This document shows positions 1-8,592 of a DNA stretch of 64,000 nt, piece by piece. The position numbers and the translations under genes are program-made. The notes under the pieces were generated by a model that saw only the letters and a program-made list of their open reading frames with translations, made no database searches and was not told where the DNA came from. Within the stretch, counting starts at the first letter, position 1. Every line of letters begins with the position of its first letter. Source of the DNA: DATARH01 sp963734125 (GTDB lineage Bacteria > Pseudomonadota > Alphaproteobacteria > ATCC43930 > CGMCC-115725); NCBI GenBank assembly GCA_963734125.1, contig CAVTGB010000004.1:62001-126000 (forward strand). Direction: 5' to 3'.

Positions 1-747
1 CGTGTAGTGATGGCCGGCATTGGTTGTAAACTCGCTCAGGATCCTGATCGAAGGATTGGATGCCTTCATCAGCGCCGCTGATTCTCGGGTGACCGCGAGG
101 TGGATGGCGGCCTCGCGGATCAGCGACTGGAACTGCGGGTCGATGATGTCGGCGTAGGGCGCGATATCGCCGAGATAAGCGTAGCAGGCCGGCGGGGTGA
201 ATATTCGGTGGAAGAACACATGCGCGGCGTTGCACAGCGTACCGGGCGCGAGAATTACCGTCAGGTCATGAGCCTTTGCCAGGGTATAGAAGGAGCGCGC
301 AGCGGCGCGGCGCGATGTCGGGTCATCGAAGCCGCCATCGCCGGTCTCGCCTTGCCGAGTCGCGCCATCCTCATTGTCGTAGATGACGGCCGTAACTCCG
401 GGCTCGATGGTGTTTGCCGCAACGTCCGCCTGAAACGACGCGAAATTGAAGTAGGTCTCGGCCAACCGAAAGCGCCAGCCCTGCGCCTTCAGCTGCCGCG
501 CCGCCCGCAGGGTCACCGGGTCGCCGTGGCGGATGAACGCGTAGGAGTTGTCTGTGTCGAAATACGCGCGCGCCGCATCCGGATCGAGAGCCATTATCAT
601 CGCGATGCGGTCGGCACGGATTATGTTGATGAACCCGGGCGGTACGCCCGCGGCCCGGGCGGGCAGCGCCAGGGCGATGGCAAAAGTGGCGGCAGCAAGA
701 AGCATCCACCGCCCCGGAACCCAACCTGCACAACCCATTAGATGCAT
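1..747 (-). CDS. Secreted protein of unknown function, cut by the left edge
   Basis: An open frame of 249 codons runs leftwards from ATG at 747 and leaves the window without a stop, so the C-terminus is missing. The first 33 residues hold a basic start, a hydrophobic stretch (LLAAATFAIALALP) and an ARA-A cleavage-like site, which indicates a Sec signal peptide. The mature part alternates short hydrophobic strands with acidic turns (AVIYDNEDG, VILAPGT, ADIIDP), which could fit an alpha/beta barrel, but I do not recognise the family. It lies 50 bases downstream of the deacetylase gene on the same strand, so a role at the envelope with surface glycan is inferred from context only. The opposite strand is also open here but makes no recognisable protein. 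Confidence 0.72.
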   Translation of the reverse strand, partial: MHLMGCAGWVPGRWMLLAAATFAIALALPARAAGVPPGFINIIRADRIAMIMALDPDAARAYFDTDNSYAFIRHGDPVTLRAARQLKAQGWRFRLAETYFNFASFQADVAANTIEPGVTAVIYDNEDGATRQGETGDGGFDDPTSRRAAARSFYTLAKAHDLTVILAPGTLCNAAHVFFHRIFTPPACYAYLGDIAPYADIIDPQFQSLIREAAIHLAVTRESAALMKASNPSIRILSEFTTNAGHHYT

Positions 748-797
748 GGAACTTCGGCAAAAGACGAGGAAGTCGGCCCTCCGCTGGCTGGATGTCG

Positions 798-1682
798 TCA
801 CGCCAGCATCGATCGTGCGCCCTCTGAGAGCGTGCATACCGGGACGCCGCGGTCGCTAACCCATTTGACGACGCTCTCAAACTGAGAGATCGTCCATTTC
901 CACTTTCCCCGCATCTCACTCACCAGGTCGTGCAACAGGATGATCCCCCAGCTGTTGTGCGACAGGTGATCCTCAAGCCTGGTGATGACATCCTGCACTG
1001 AAACGTCTCTACCGGTCCCGAAGCGTAACAAGAGCTTCCCCGATACTCGCTCACGAGTGTTAAACTGCGCGCCACCGGCCGCGATGAGGGGATAATACTT
1101 AGTTCCAATCGCTTGAAGACGCGGTGACCAACCGCTGAATGGCACAACAAACACGCTGGTATCGAAGCCATTCCGCCGAAAGACCTCGCGGGACTCTGCG
1201 ATTTCGCGCTCGGCGCTGCCGAGCCGGAGCCGGTCCGGGACGAATTCCTTCTCCGTCGTTTTGGCGTAAATCACCGCCTTCTCCGGATAAATCAGGAAGC
1301 CGGCCGACAATGCCTTGAACTGCTCGGCCGAGGTGGCGCGCTTCAGGAATTTTCCGTCGCAAGCCACAGTGCCGACATCTCCCCAGCGACACTCGGCGGC
1401 CCAAGCTCCGGCCCCATTGTCGTAATGCCAAGACGCGATCTCGTCTTCATAGGATGGCGGCAGCAACATCAACCGACGATGAAACAGACTGTGCGACGCG
1501 ATCTCCCAGCCGGCGTCCGCAAGATAATGGAGGTCGTCGGGCCCCATAAACTCCTTGGAATTATTCCAAAATACCAGATCGCAAATGGCACCTACCGTCG
1601 CCACCATACCGTAACGCCGCAATATCGGCTCGGCAGCACTCCGTACAGAGGCATTCCCGTCATCAAATGTAAAGGAGATCAT
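798..1682 (-). CDS. NodB-type polysaccharide deacetylase
   Basis: The 294-residue protein is predicted to remove acetyl groups from N-acetylated sugars of a surface or exported glycan. It opens directly with the metal-binding TFDDG motif (residues 5-9) and has the HSxxH metal ligands at His64 and His68. A late LHD motif (WGIILLHDL) supplies the usual catalytic His of the NodB fold. No signal peptide is present, so it probably acts in the cytoplasm or has lost an N-terminal export region. The ATG at 1682 overlaps the TGA of a 25-codon open frame (1756-1679), which could allow translational coupling. Polysaccharide deacetylase is secure; the substrate is unknown. Confidence 0.88.
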   Translation of the reverse strand: MISFTFDDGNASVRSAAEPILRRYGMVATVGAICDLVFWNNSKEFMGPDDLHYLADAGWEIASHSLFHRRLMLLPPSYEDEIASWHYDNGAGAWAAECRWGDVGTVACDGKFLKRATSAEQFKALSAGFLIYPEKAVIYAKTTEKEFVPDRLRLGSAEREIAESREVFRRNGFDTSVFVVPFSGWSPRLQAIGTKYYPLIAAGGAQFNTRERVSGKLLLRFGTGRDVSVQDVITRLEDHLSHNSWGIILLHDLVSEMRGKWKWTISQFESVVKWVSDRGVPVCTLSEGARSMLA

Positions 1683-1791
1683 ATGGTTGTTCCACGCATT
1701 CTCCAGATGAGCTCTGCACCGATCAGGACCATCCGATGCCGGATGGCCTCCAACATTTTAGCGTGTTCACCATTGCCATTCCATCCTGCTT

Positions 1792-2943
1792 TCAGCCGCT
1801 GTCTGTCGGCGCATGACGCGAGTTGCTCGGCGCGGCATAAATGATGGTATATCGATAAATCTTGGTATAATGGCGCATGTAAAACTTATAACCTTCGGGC
1901 AGATACTCTCGTAATGCCTTGGGAACGTCGTAGTAACCCGCGCCGCCTCCATAGTGTATAGCAATCGCAAACCGCGGACGAAAGCGGGCGACCGTCTCGC
2001 GTGCGCCGGCGACGACGCGCTTCTGCCCACCGTTGGCGTCGATCTTGATAAAATCGATCCGGTCCAGTCCGGCTCGCGTGCAATAATCGTCAATCGATAC
2101 CGCCGGGACAGCCTGGATGCGATTATCCGAATTCGACGGCTGGTTGCCGACAACATGGCTGCCCGCCCGCGAAAACCGGGCGGGGAATTGCCCGGTACGA
2201 TCCCACAGCGCCTCGCACACCGGCGTAACATTGGCGACGTTATTCAGCGCGAGAGAGTCCTTGAGCCGAGCGTAAGCATCGGGGAAGAACTCGAACGCGT
2301 GAACATGTCCGGTCGGGCCGCAAAGATCGGCGAGATATAGCGTCAATTCGCCGAGTTCAGCGCCCGCCTCGATGACCACGTCGCCAGGCTCGACCGCGCA
2401 CAGTTCTGGCAACGAATACCTCCCCATGCCCCAGAATGTCACAAGAGCGGCCGGGTTCAAACCCCGCGGCAAGCCGCTGAGCGCGTCGACGCGAGCTTGT
2501 CCAGCCGTCCAGGCATCCGCGGACAGTGGACTCGGCATCATCTCGTGCAACAACTGGATCGGATAGAGCTGTATCAGCAGTCGGAATTTAATCGCCCATT
2601 CGAGTGTAGTAATCGATAGTTCATCCGACAACATCGCGAACGTCAAATCGATTTCCTTGGCGTTTCGAACGATATTCTTATAGGCGGGTGAGCGCAATAT
2701 TCGCATGATGGCCGCTTCCCGGCCGATCTGCTCGATCTTGTCCGACACCGGCTGAGGCAGTGTGGCCACGGCTTGCATGAAAGCTGGATCGGCTGGACGC
2801 GGCGGACCGCCTTCCAAGGGGGACAAGGTGCCGCCCGGCCAATGCGGCAGACCAGGAACCCGATCGAGAAGCTCCGCACCCGTGGTCAAGGCATCCAGAA
2901 TGAGGCTGGCGGTCTTGCCGCGGCAGCTTTCCGGACCCTCCAT
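1792..2943 (-). CDS. FkbM family SAM-dependent methyltransferase
   Basis: The 383-residue protein has an N-terminal region of about 180 residues without a clear domain, followed by an FkbM-type methyltransferase. SAM motif I (VVIEAGAELGELTLYLA) lies near residues 189-205, the acidic strand (HAFEFFPDA) near 215-223, and the family segment IDFIKIDANGG near 296-306. FkbM enzymes O-methylate hydroxyls of sugars or polyketides; among sulfotransferase, epimerase and deacetylase genes, a glycan hydroxyl is the likely target (inference). A GGGAGG ribosome site lies 8 bases before the ATG at 2943. The gene is followed by the deacetylase on the same strand. Confidence 0.85.
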   Translation of the reverse strand: MEGPESCRGKTASLILDALTTGAELLDRVPGLPHWPGGTLSPLEGGPPRPADPAFMQAVATLPQPVSDKIEQIGREAAIMRILRSPAYKNIVRNAKEIDLTFAMLSDELSITTLEWAIKFRLLIQLYPIQLLHEMMPSPLSADAWTAGQARVDALSGLPRGLNPAALVTFWGMGRYSLPELCAVEPGDVVIEAGAELGELTLYLADLCGPTGHVHAFEFFPDAYARLKDSLALNNVANVTPVCEALWDRTGQFPARFSRAGSHVVGNQPSNSDNRIQAVPAVSIDDYCTRAGLDRIDFIKIDANGGQKRVVAGARETVARFRPRFAIAIHYGGGAGYYDVPKALREYLPEGYKFYMRHYTKIYRYTIIYAAPSNSRHAPTDSG

Positions 2944-3222
2944 TCACACGCCTCCCGCTACGTTTAGCCGCCGGCACACTAGCACATGGCCGCGGCCAGA
3001 GCGGACCGATTTCTGCACGCGTGGCGCCGGCAACAACGCCGCATCGCTCGGTAGCTACCGAGAAAATCGGCTAAATCACCGGCGAAGCCGCGCCTGGTGA
3101 TCCAGGATCGCGGCTGGCGTTCGCCCGTCGGACGTTGCTCAGTCTGGTTCCGGGAACCGATGGGTCGGCAGAATACCGGCCAGCCGCGTACGCGAGCGTC
3201 GTCAGCCTCCCGCAGCTCGCAT

Positions 3223-3993
3223 TCACAGGCCGCTGAAGTCACGGAGGATGTCGCGTACCAACTCCAATCCGCGCTCCAGATTTATCTTCCGAGCGGGTTC
3301 CAGTTGCGGGTCATTTTCGCCGATCGGTTCGCGATAGCCGCCCGGGATCGCACCAAGCATCTGCTGCCGCTGGATCGATGCGCCAGCGAAATGATAGTGC
3401 TTATAGTTCCAATATAATTCCTTGCCCGGGAAATACGGGAGGTCAATGGCCGCGCACAATGATCGGAGCTGCGCTGAAGGGGCCCTGCAAAACGCGTCGC
3501 AATCGACTGTGACCGCTTTGCGAAAGGGGTGGCCGCGCAGCGTATCGACCAGCCGCCGGTAATAGAGAACCGACCGGACGGCTTGAGCTTCGGGCTGGTC
3601 CCGCCTTAGCGCCGAATGGATCAACGCGGCGTTCGAGCGCATCGCGATGACGATGTCTAGGGGAATGCCCCTCTCCTCGAGGAGCGCGCATTGATCCTTG
3701 AGCCAGTCCAGCTTCTTCGAGGAGTCGACGATAGCTTGAGCCCCGGTCAGGGCAACGATCTGCTGGTAGGCCGAGCGCGCCCCCAGCGCCGGATCAACTC
3801 GACGCCACAACCGAGCATGAGCGCGAAGGCGCAGGCGGCGGTTCTCCGGATCGAAACGGGCGTGCAGTTCACCGACGTGGAAATGGCGAAACGGGTCTTC
3901 GTCGGCTCCGAGCGCGCAGCCGAGCATTGTTGAGCCCGAGTGGTCGGCTCCGGCAATAAAGATCACCCGCTCGATCTGCGGATCCTGCGGCAT
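3223..3993 (-). CDS. Sulfotransferase family protein (PAPS-dependent)
   Basis: The 256-residue protein carries the PAPS 5'-phosphosulfate loop near its N-terminus (GADHSGSTMLG, residues 15-25) and a 3'-phosphate-binding type segment (IAMRSNAALIHSALR, about residues 112-126). The VDSSKKLDW stretch (89-97) is characteristic of this bacterial branch. It is predicted to transfer sulfate to a sugar or lipid acceptor in the cytoplasm. GGAG lies about 9 bases before the ATG at 3993. The 279 bases between this gene and the FkbM gene hold no convincing further gene. The acceptor cannot be read from the sequence. Confidence 0.85.
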   Translation of the reverse strand: MPQDPQIERVIFIAGADHSGSTMLGCALGADEDPFRHFHVGELHARFDPENRRLRLRAHARLWRRVDPALGARSAYQQIVALTGAQAIVDSSKKLDWLKDQCALLEERGIPLDIVIAMRSNAALIHSALRRDQPEAQAVRSVLYYRRLVDTLRGHPFRKAVTVDCDAFCRAPSAQLRSLCAAIDLPYFPGKELYWNYKHYHFAGASIQRQQMLGAIPGGYREPIGENDPQLEPARKINLERGLELVRDILRDFSGL

Positions 3994-4096
3994 CCCCAGT
4001 AGCTCCGTATATCTCGATTGATCACCTTTAATGCGGATCCTTCACATTGTCGATAACTCGCCGCCGCCACAACCCGGGTGCGATCTACTTTACCGT

Positions 4097-5158
4097 TCAC
4101 GAGACGTTGCGATTGACGTCGGCCGGTGGCTGACTCTCGCTCGAACCGTCTCCGCGGTACGGGTCGGTCGATCTATCTCCGGTTTTGGCCATCAAATGGT
4201 TGGACGCACCGGCCCTGGCCTGACGTGGCATCATGGCTTCGATGGTTTGCTCCAGGCCCTGTCGTAACGAGGTCACGGTGCGGAATTGCAACATATCGCG
4301 TGCCCGTCTCGGGTCCCCTACGGATACCCGCAAATCACCGGCGCGCTCGGGCACATACTGCGGCGCAAAATGGACGCCTTGCATTTGACTAATTAATGCG
4401 CCGAGCTGGCATATCTTCGTTCCGACGCCCGTGCAGACATTATAGACCTGTGGCGTAGGGCTGGCCGATTGCATGGCTAGGCGCAGCGCGTCCACGGCAT
4501 CGCACACATAAACAAAATCGCGAACCTGGTTGCCGTCGCCGTGGATTTCGAGCGGCGCTCCTCGCAATATTTGCTGACAAAAGACCGAGATCACTCCCGA
4601 ATACGGCGAATGAGGGTCTTGTCGCGGGCCATAGACATTGAAGAACCGCAGCCCGACGCTGTGCAGGTCGTGGATCGGGCTGGCCACCGAGGCGTGTAGT
4701 TCGCAGCCGAGTTTGTCGATACCGTAGGCGTTGACCGGCCGCGTCGGCGCTCGCTCCGTGATCGGGATCTCATCGGTGTTGCCGTAGACGGCGGCCGATG
4801 AGGCGTAGACCACCGGAAGCCGCCGCCCGAGCGCCGCCTGAGCGCGGCAGGCCTCATCGAACACGGTTATCGCTCCAGCGAGATTGACCTTGTGACTGCG
4901 CAGCCATTCATGCTGACAACGCTCGACAGAGGCGATCGCGGCCAGATGAAAACACCCATCGACGTCGCCCAGCGCCCGACGCACGGCTCGCTCGTCGGTA
5001 ACGTCGGCGGTTACGAGGTCGACTCCATGAGGTAAGTTCTCGATCCGCCCGCTCGACAGATCGTCCAGCACTCGGACGTGATGACCGTCGGCCATCAATG
5101 CGTCAACGAGATGGGAGCCGATCAAGCCCGCACCGCCGGTTACCAGGTAATGAGCCAT
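4097..5158 (-). CDS. NAD-dependent nucleotide-sugar epimerase/dehydratase (extended SDR)
   Basis: The 353-residue protein is an extended short-chain dehydrogenase of the UDP-glucose 4-epimerase type. The nucleotide-binding TGGAGLIG is at residues 7-14, the catalytic Ser lies in VYASSAAVYG (118-127), and Tyr145/Lys149 form the YxxxK pair (AYGIDK). The substrate half contains FFNVYGPRQDPHSPYSGV and the RDFVYV segment typical of 4-epimerases and 4,6-dehydratases. The last 35 residues are polar and low in complexity, beyond the usual end of the fold. It probably supplies a nucleotide sugar for the neighbouring glycan genes. No good ribosome site is visible upstream of 5158. Confidence 0.88.
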   Translation of the reverse strand: MAHYLVTGGAGLIGSHLVDALMADGHHVRVLDDLSSGRIENLPHGVDLVTADVTDERAVRRALGDVDGCFHLAAIASVERCQHEWLRSHKVNLAGAITVFDEACRAQAALGRRLPVVYASSAAVYGNTDEIPITERAPTRPVNAYGIDKLGCELHASVASPIHDLHSVGLRFFNVYGPRQDPHSPYSGVISVFCQQILRGAPLEIHGDGNQVRDFVYVCDAVDALRLAMQSASPTPQVYNVCTGVGTKICQLGALISQMQGVHFAPQYVPERAGDLRVSVGDPRRARDMLQFRTVTSLRQGLEQTIEAMMPRQARAGASNHLMAKTGDRSTDPYRGDGSSESQPPADVNRNVS

Positions 5159-5374
5159 GTTTCTAGACCGATGGCGGAAGACGAGCGAAACTTCGCCTGT
5201 TACACATCAGTGACAAAGTGGCACCTCATGGACGTCAATCAAGGTCAGCCGCCAGCGGGCGCAGACGACCGAAGCTCAGGTGTGATCGCCGTGGCAAATT
5301 CATGCACCCGTCTCTCGCCATGGCCGCCGCGCTCGCAGGCACAAAATCGCCGGCTCATCCGGTGGACGCCGGGG

Positions 5375-7219
5375 CTAAGTGGTTTGCCGCTGCAGCTCAA
5401 GGAATAGCTCATCGCAGAATGCTTCGACAGAGTCGCCGTTTTTCTGTGGATTTTCCGGCGGTCGCTGGACCGCATTGTGCTGTTCAAAAAAATGACTCAT
5501 GATGTAGTCGACCCCTTCCTCATGGATCGTGCGCAGATTGTTCTGGAAGAACATGCCGCGATAGGGTGGCGACGCGACGATCTCGTATGAGGGAAAGTAA
5601 TCAACAAAATCGTGCTGGGCCGCCAACTCGCCGGCGATCGCCCGCAGCACCGATTTGGAGTGCATCGTCGACAACAGGACATGGCGGTTTTCGGCGGTGG
5701 CGGTCAGCGGCACCGGAGAGACCGTGAGGAGGACGCGGATATCCGGCTTGATCGACCTTAATCGCTCCAGAACCGCAGTCATGTCCGCTATGCCCTTGGT
5801 GAAGGACAGGTTCTGAAACTTGTGCACTTCGGGGTCGAACTGGCCAACCGTAACCCCAGGGCAGATCGGATATACGGCCGAATTCTTGGCGTTGTACCAG
5901 CACTCGGTCAGGCCCATCGTGAAAATGAAGACGTCGAGCCGCTCGAAAAGTCGCCGCACCGCAGCGAGGTGGCGGTTGCGCTCGGCAATTACGCCCTCTG
6001 CATCGTCGTAACCGTCGGGGTCGAGATTCGGCCGAAACGGGTCGTAATACCGGCCACCGCTCTCCCATACCTCGTCGATCGTGATCTCGCCGAACGCTCG
6101 CTGAAAAAGCTGCAGCAGCTGCGCCGAAGTATAGACGTTGCCGTAGCGGGCCGAGTAGATGCCATATCCGTGCGCCGTCGCCTCGATCGCCGTGTTGGAC
6201 GCCGGCGATGGTTCCACATCAAGAAAGTTGAACCCGCTCGCCCTCAAGCGGCGGCCGATGTGCTGGGCGAAACAGCTGCCGCAGGTTGCCACCCCGTCGT
6301 CCAACGAGATTGAGAACTTCTTGTCGTAAAGCTTGGCGATCGATAACGGATAGCAGTCGGCCACCGCAGGTTTCCAATAATTGCGCGTCGGCAGGCCAGT
6401 ATAGGGATTTTCGCTTCGCCTGGGGGGCGGCGGCGGTTTGCCAGCCGCCTGCTGAAGCGCGGCAAAGGAAACCTCGCCCTGCCCGGGCAGAGAGAAATCT
6501 CCGCCGTCGATGATCGACAAAATCGCCTTGGCGTAGGCGCCATAGACCCGCGAAGAAAAATACCAAGCGGGATAATTCGCGGCGAAGTCATCTCCAGTGA
6601 TCTTGACAAGCGGGAACACGTGCACGTCGTGCAGCGCAACGGTTTCCGCAAAGTGGCGACCGCGTGTCACCCGCTGATTCCACGCTCCCTGCTTCTCAAA
6701 GCCGGAGACTGGGTAATGCAGGAAGACTATTTTAACCGAGGGGTTGAGTTCTCGGATGTAATCGAAAAGCCTCTGATACTTCACGCTGGCGGCATAAAGC
6801 GGCATCATCCCGAGGTTTTTGCATTGACCAATTTCACCGGCGCCCTGGAGATTCACAAAGCGCAGAGTTTTACCATCGTAATCGACATCATAAACCAGAG
6901 AATGCAAATCGTAATTGTTGTCGACGACGAGGCACTCTATCACCTTGAGCCAATTGTTCATCTTTTCGAGGCGCTCGGAAACCTGCCAGGCCAGCCGATC
7001 CTGGTTGACTTTCTGGTGAGCGGGGAACAGATCCTTGATCATGGCAAAAGTCAGGTCTCGCGGCGCGCCGAGCGGGACTCCATCCACCAAGTAATCGCAC
7101 AGGACGTCGAGGCGCATGTGCGGCACTCCAGCCACCAGACGCACCTCGGGCCGCGCCTTCAGCAACTCCTTGACGATGGTGCCGGAAAGACAGGATCCGA
7201 TATAAGCAATTCGTGTCAT
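5375..7219 (-). CDS. Two-domain GSCFA protein (SGNH-like N-terminal half plus GSCFA domain)
   Basis: The start is set at ATG 7219; the frame stays open to 8047, but that part only mirrors the dehydrogenase gene on the other strand. The 614-residue protein has two parts. Residues 1-245 begin with a YIGSC motif (Cys10), followed by an ENNW-like NNW and VIECLVVDNNYD segment; this resembles the GSC start of SGNH/DUF6270-type proteins (tentative). A Pro-rich linker (262-266) leads to a classical GSCFA domain whose name motif is at 314-318 (ATCGSCFAQHIGRRL), continuing with FTMGLTECWYN and TVSPVPLTAT. GSCFA proteins belong to the SGNH hydrolase relatives found in glycan gene clusters; their reaction is not firmly known. 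Modification of the glycan made by the genes downstream is a reasonable inference. Confidence 0.82.
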   Translation of the reverse strand: MTRIAYIGSCLSGTIVKELLKARPEVRLVAGVPHMRLDVLCDYLVDGVPLGAPRDLTFAMIKDLFPAHQKVNQDRLAWQVSERLEKMNNWLKVIECLVVDNNYDLHSLVYDVDYDGKTLRFVNLQGAGEIGQCKNLGMMPLYAASVKYQRLFDYIRELNPSVKIVFLHYPVSGFEKQGAWNQRVTRGRHFAETVALHDVHVFPLVKITGDDFAANYPAWYFSSRVYGAYAKAILSIIDGGDFSLPGQGEVSFAALQQAAGKPPPPPRRSENPYTGLPTRNYWKPAVADCYPLSIAKLYDKKFSISLDDGVATCGSCFAQHIGRRLRASGFNFLDVEPSPASNTAIEATAHGYGIYSARYGNVYTSAQLLQLFQRAFGEITIDEVWESGGRYYDPFRPNLDPDGYDDAEGVIAERNRHLAAVRRLFERLDVFIFTMGLTECWYNAKNSAVYPICPGVTVGQFDPEVHKFQNLSFTKGIADMTAVLERLRSIKPDIRVLLTVSPVPLTATAENRHVLLSTMHSKSVLRAIAGELAAQHDFVDYFPSYEIVASPPYRGMFFQNNLRTIHEEGVDYIMSHFFEQHNAVQRPPENPQKNGDSVEAFCDELFLELQRQTT

Positions 7220-7414
7220 GGTGGCGCGCGCCCCGATTGAGCCGTGAGTTCCCAGATTGCCGAGTGCGTCGCCATAAATTCCTAGCTTTGGATTGCCCCG
7301 GCAACAGAATTTTGCACGCGGCGGGCATCGATCAGGGACAGCGCCGGCTTGAAGCGCGGCTACCCAACGCGCAACATGACCGCTGGCAATCGTGTTCCGA
7401 ACCCGGAGGCTCGC

Positions 7415-8584
7415 ATGCGTACCGGCGTCTATCGTTTCCCGCCGATGGACAACGTCATCTATGGCCGGCCCTTTACCGAGGCGCTGAAGGAAGAGGTCGA
7501 GAGGAGCGGCGCCAATTCGGTGTTTCTGTTGGCCAGCGGCACGCTCAATCGGGAAACCGACCTCGTCCTCCAGGTGCGCAGCGCACTCGGCAACCGCTTT
7601 GCCGGGCTGCATGCGAGGATCGGCGCCCATACCCCGCGCGGTGATGTCGTCGAGGCGGCAAACGCGGCGCGCGCCGCCGGCGCCGATCTCCTCGTGACCC
7701 TGGGCGGCGGCTCGGTCACCGACGCGGCGAAAATGGTCGCCTTCTGCCTCGGCAACGGCGTCACCGACCCGGCCCAGCTCGACAATTACCGCGCCCAGGT
7801 CAGTGCCGACGGCACGATCAAGCGTCCGCAGGTAAAACCGCCCGCCCTGCGCACGATCGCGATCCCGACAACGCTCTCGGCGGGCGAATACACCGCCTCG
7901 GCCGGCTGCACCGACACGCTGCGGCAGGTCAAGGAGAGCTTCGGCCACCCGCTGATGATGCCGAAGACCGTGGTGCTCGATCCGCGCGCCAGCCTTCACA
8001 CCCCGGAATGGCTGTTCCTGTCGACCGGGATCCGCGCCGTCGATCACGCGGTCGAGGACATCTGCTCGCCAGAGTGCCAGCCGATCTCGGAAGCGGCGTC
8101 ATATCACGCCCTCAAACTCCTCGGCCGCGGCCTGTCGGGGATCAAGACCGACCCGCTCGATCTCGAGGCGCGGCTCAATTGCCAGCTCGGCGCCTGGATG
8201 TCGATGGTCGGCTCGCAAACCGGCGTCCCCAAAGGGGCGAGCCACGGCATCGGCCATGTGCTGGGCGGCACCGCAGACGTCCCGCACGGCTATACCTCGT
8301 GCGTCATGCTGCCGCACGTGCTGCGCTTCAACGCGGCCGTCAATGCCGAGCGCCAGGCCCTGGTCAGCGAGGCGATGGGGCGGCCGGGGGAGCCCGCTGC
8401 CGATGTCGTCGCGGCGCTCATCGCCGGGCTGGGGCTACCCGGGCGGCTGCGCGACGTCGCGGTTAAGCCCGAACAGCTCGACCGCATCGCCGAACTGTCG
8501 ATGCACGACCGTTGGATTCACACCAATCCGCGCAAGATCGACGGTCCGGCGGTCATCCGCGAACTGCTCGACGCGGCATGGTAA
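7415..8584 (+). CDS. Iron-containing alcohol dehydrogenase (maleylacetate reductase-like)
   Basis: The start at ATG 7415 is chosen for its GGAGG site five bases upstream and because the protein then begins like the family (MDNVIYGRP at residue 11). The 389-residue protein has the NAD-binding LGGGSVTDAAK motif, the IPTTLSAGEYTA segment, and the metal-ligand region with RAVDHAVE, GASHGIGHVLGG and VPHGYTSC. These are features of group III (iron-type) dehydrogenases, and the pattern is closest to maleylacetate reductases, which reduce maleylacetate to 3-oxoadipate in aromatic degradation. No ring-cleavage gene is adjacent, so the substrate is uncertain. It is divergent from the GSCFA gene; the 195 bases between them must hold both promoters. 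Confidence 0.88.
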   Translation: MRTGVYRFPPMDNVIYGRPFTEALKEEVERSGANSVFLLASGTLNRETDLVLQVRSALGNRFAGLHARIGAHTPRGDVVEAANAARAAGADLLVTLGGGSVTDAAKMVAFCLGNGVTDPAQLDNYRAQVSADGTIKRPQVKPPALRTIAIPTTLSAGEYTASAGCTDTLRQVKESFGHPLMMPKTVVLDPRASLHTPEWLFLSTGIRAVDHAVEDICSPECQPISEAASYHALKLLGRGLSGIKTDPLDLEARLNCQLGAWMSMVGSQTGVPKGASHGIGHVLGGTADVPHGYTSCVMLPHVLRFNAAVNAERQALVSEAMGRPGEPAADVVAALIAGLGLPGRLRDVAVKPEQLDRIAELSMHDRWIHTNPRKIDGPAVIRELLDAAW

Positions 8585-8592
8585 GGATCGCG

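Noticed and set aside
100..741. Plus-strand frame at the left edge
   Set aside because: The minus strand has a signal peptide and a smoother amino acid composition and fits the neighbouring operon; the plus frame is Arg/Gly-rich without a domain.
7220..8047. In-frame N-terminal extension of the GSCFA protein (890 residues in total)
   Set aside because: The extra part is exactly antisense to the iron-type dehydrogenase and has no domain; the protein starts naturally at MTRIAYIGSC.
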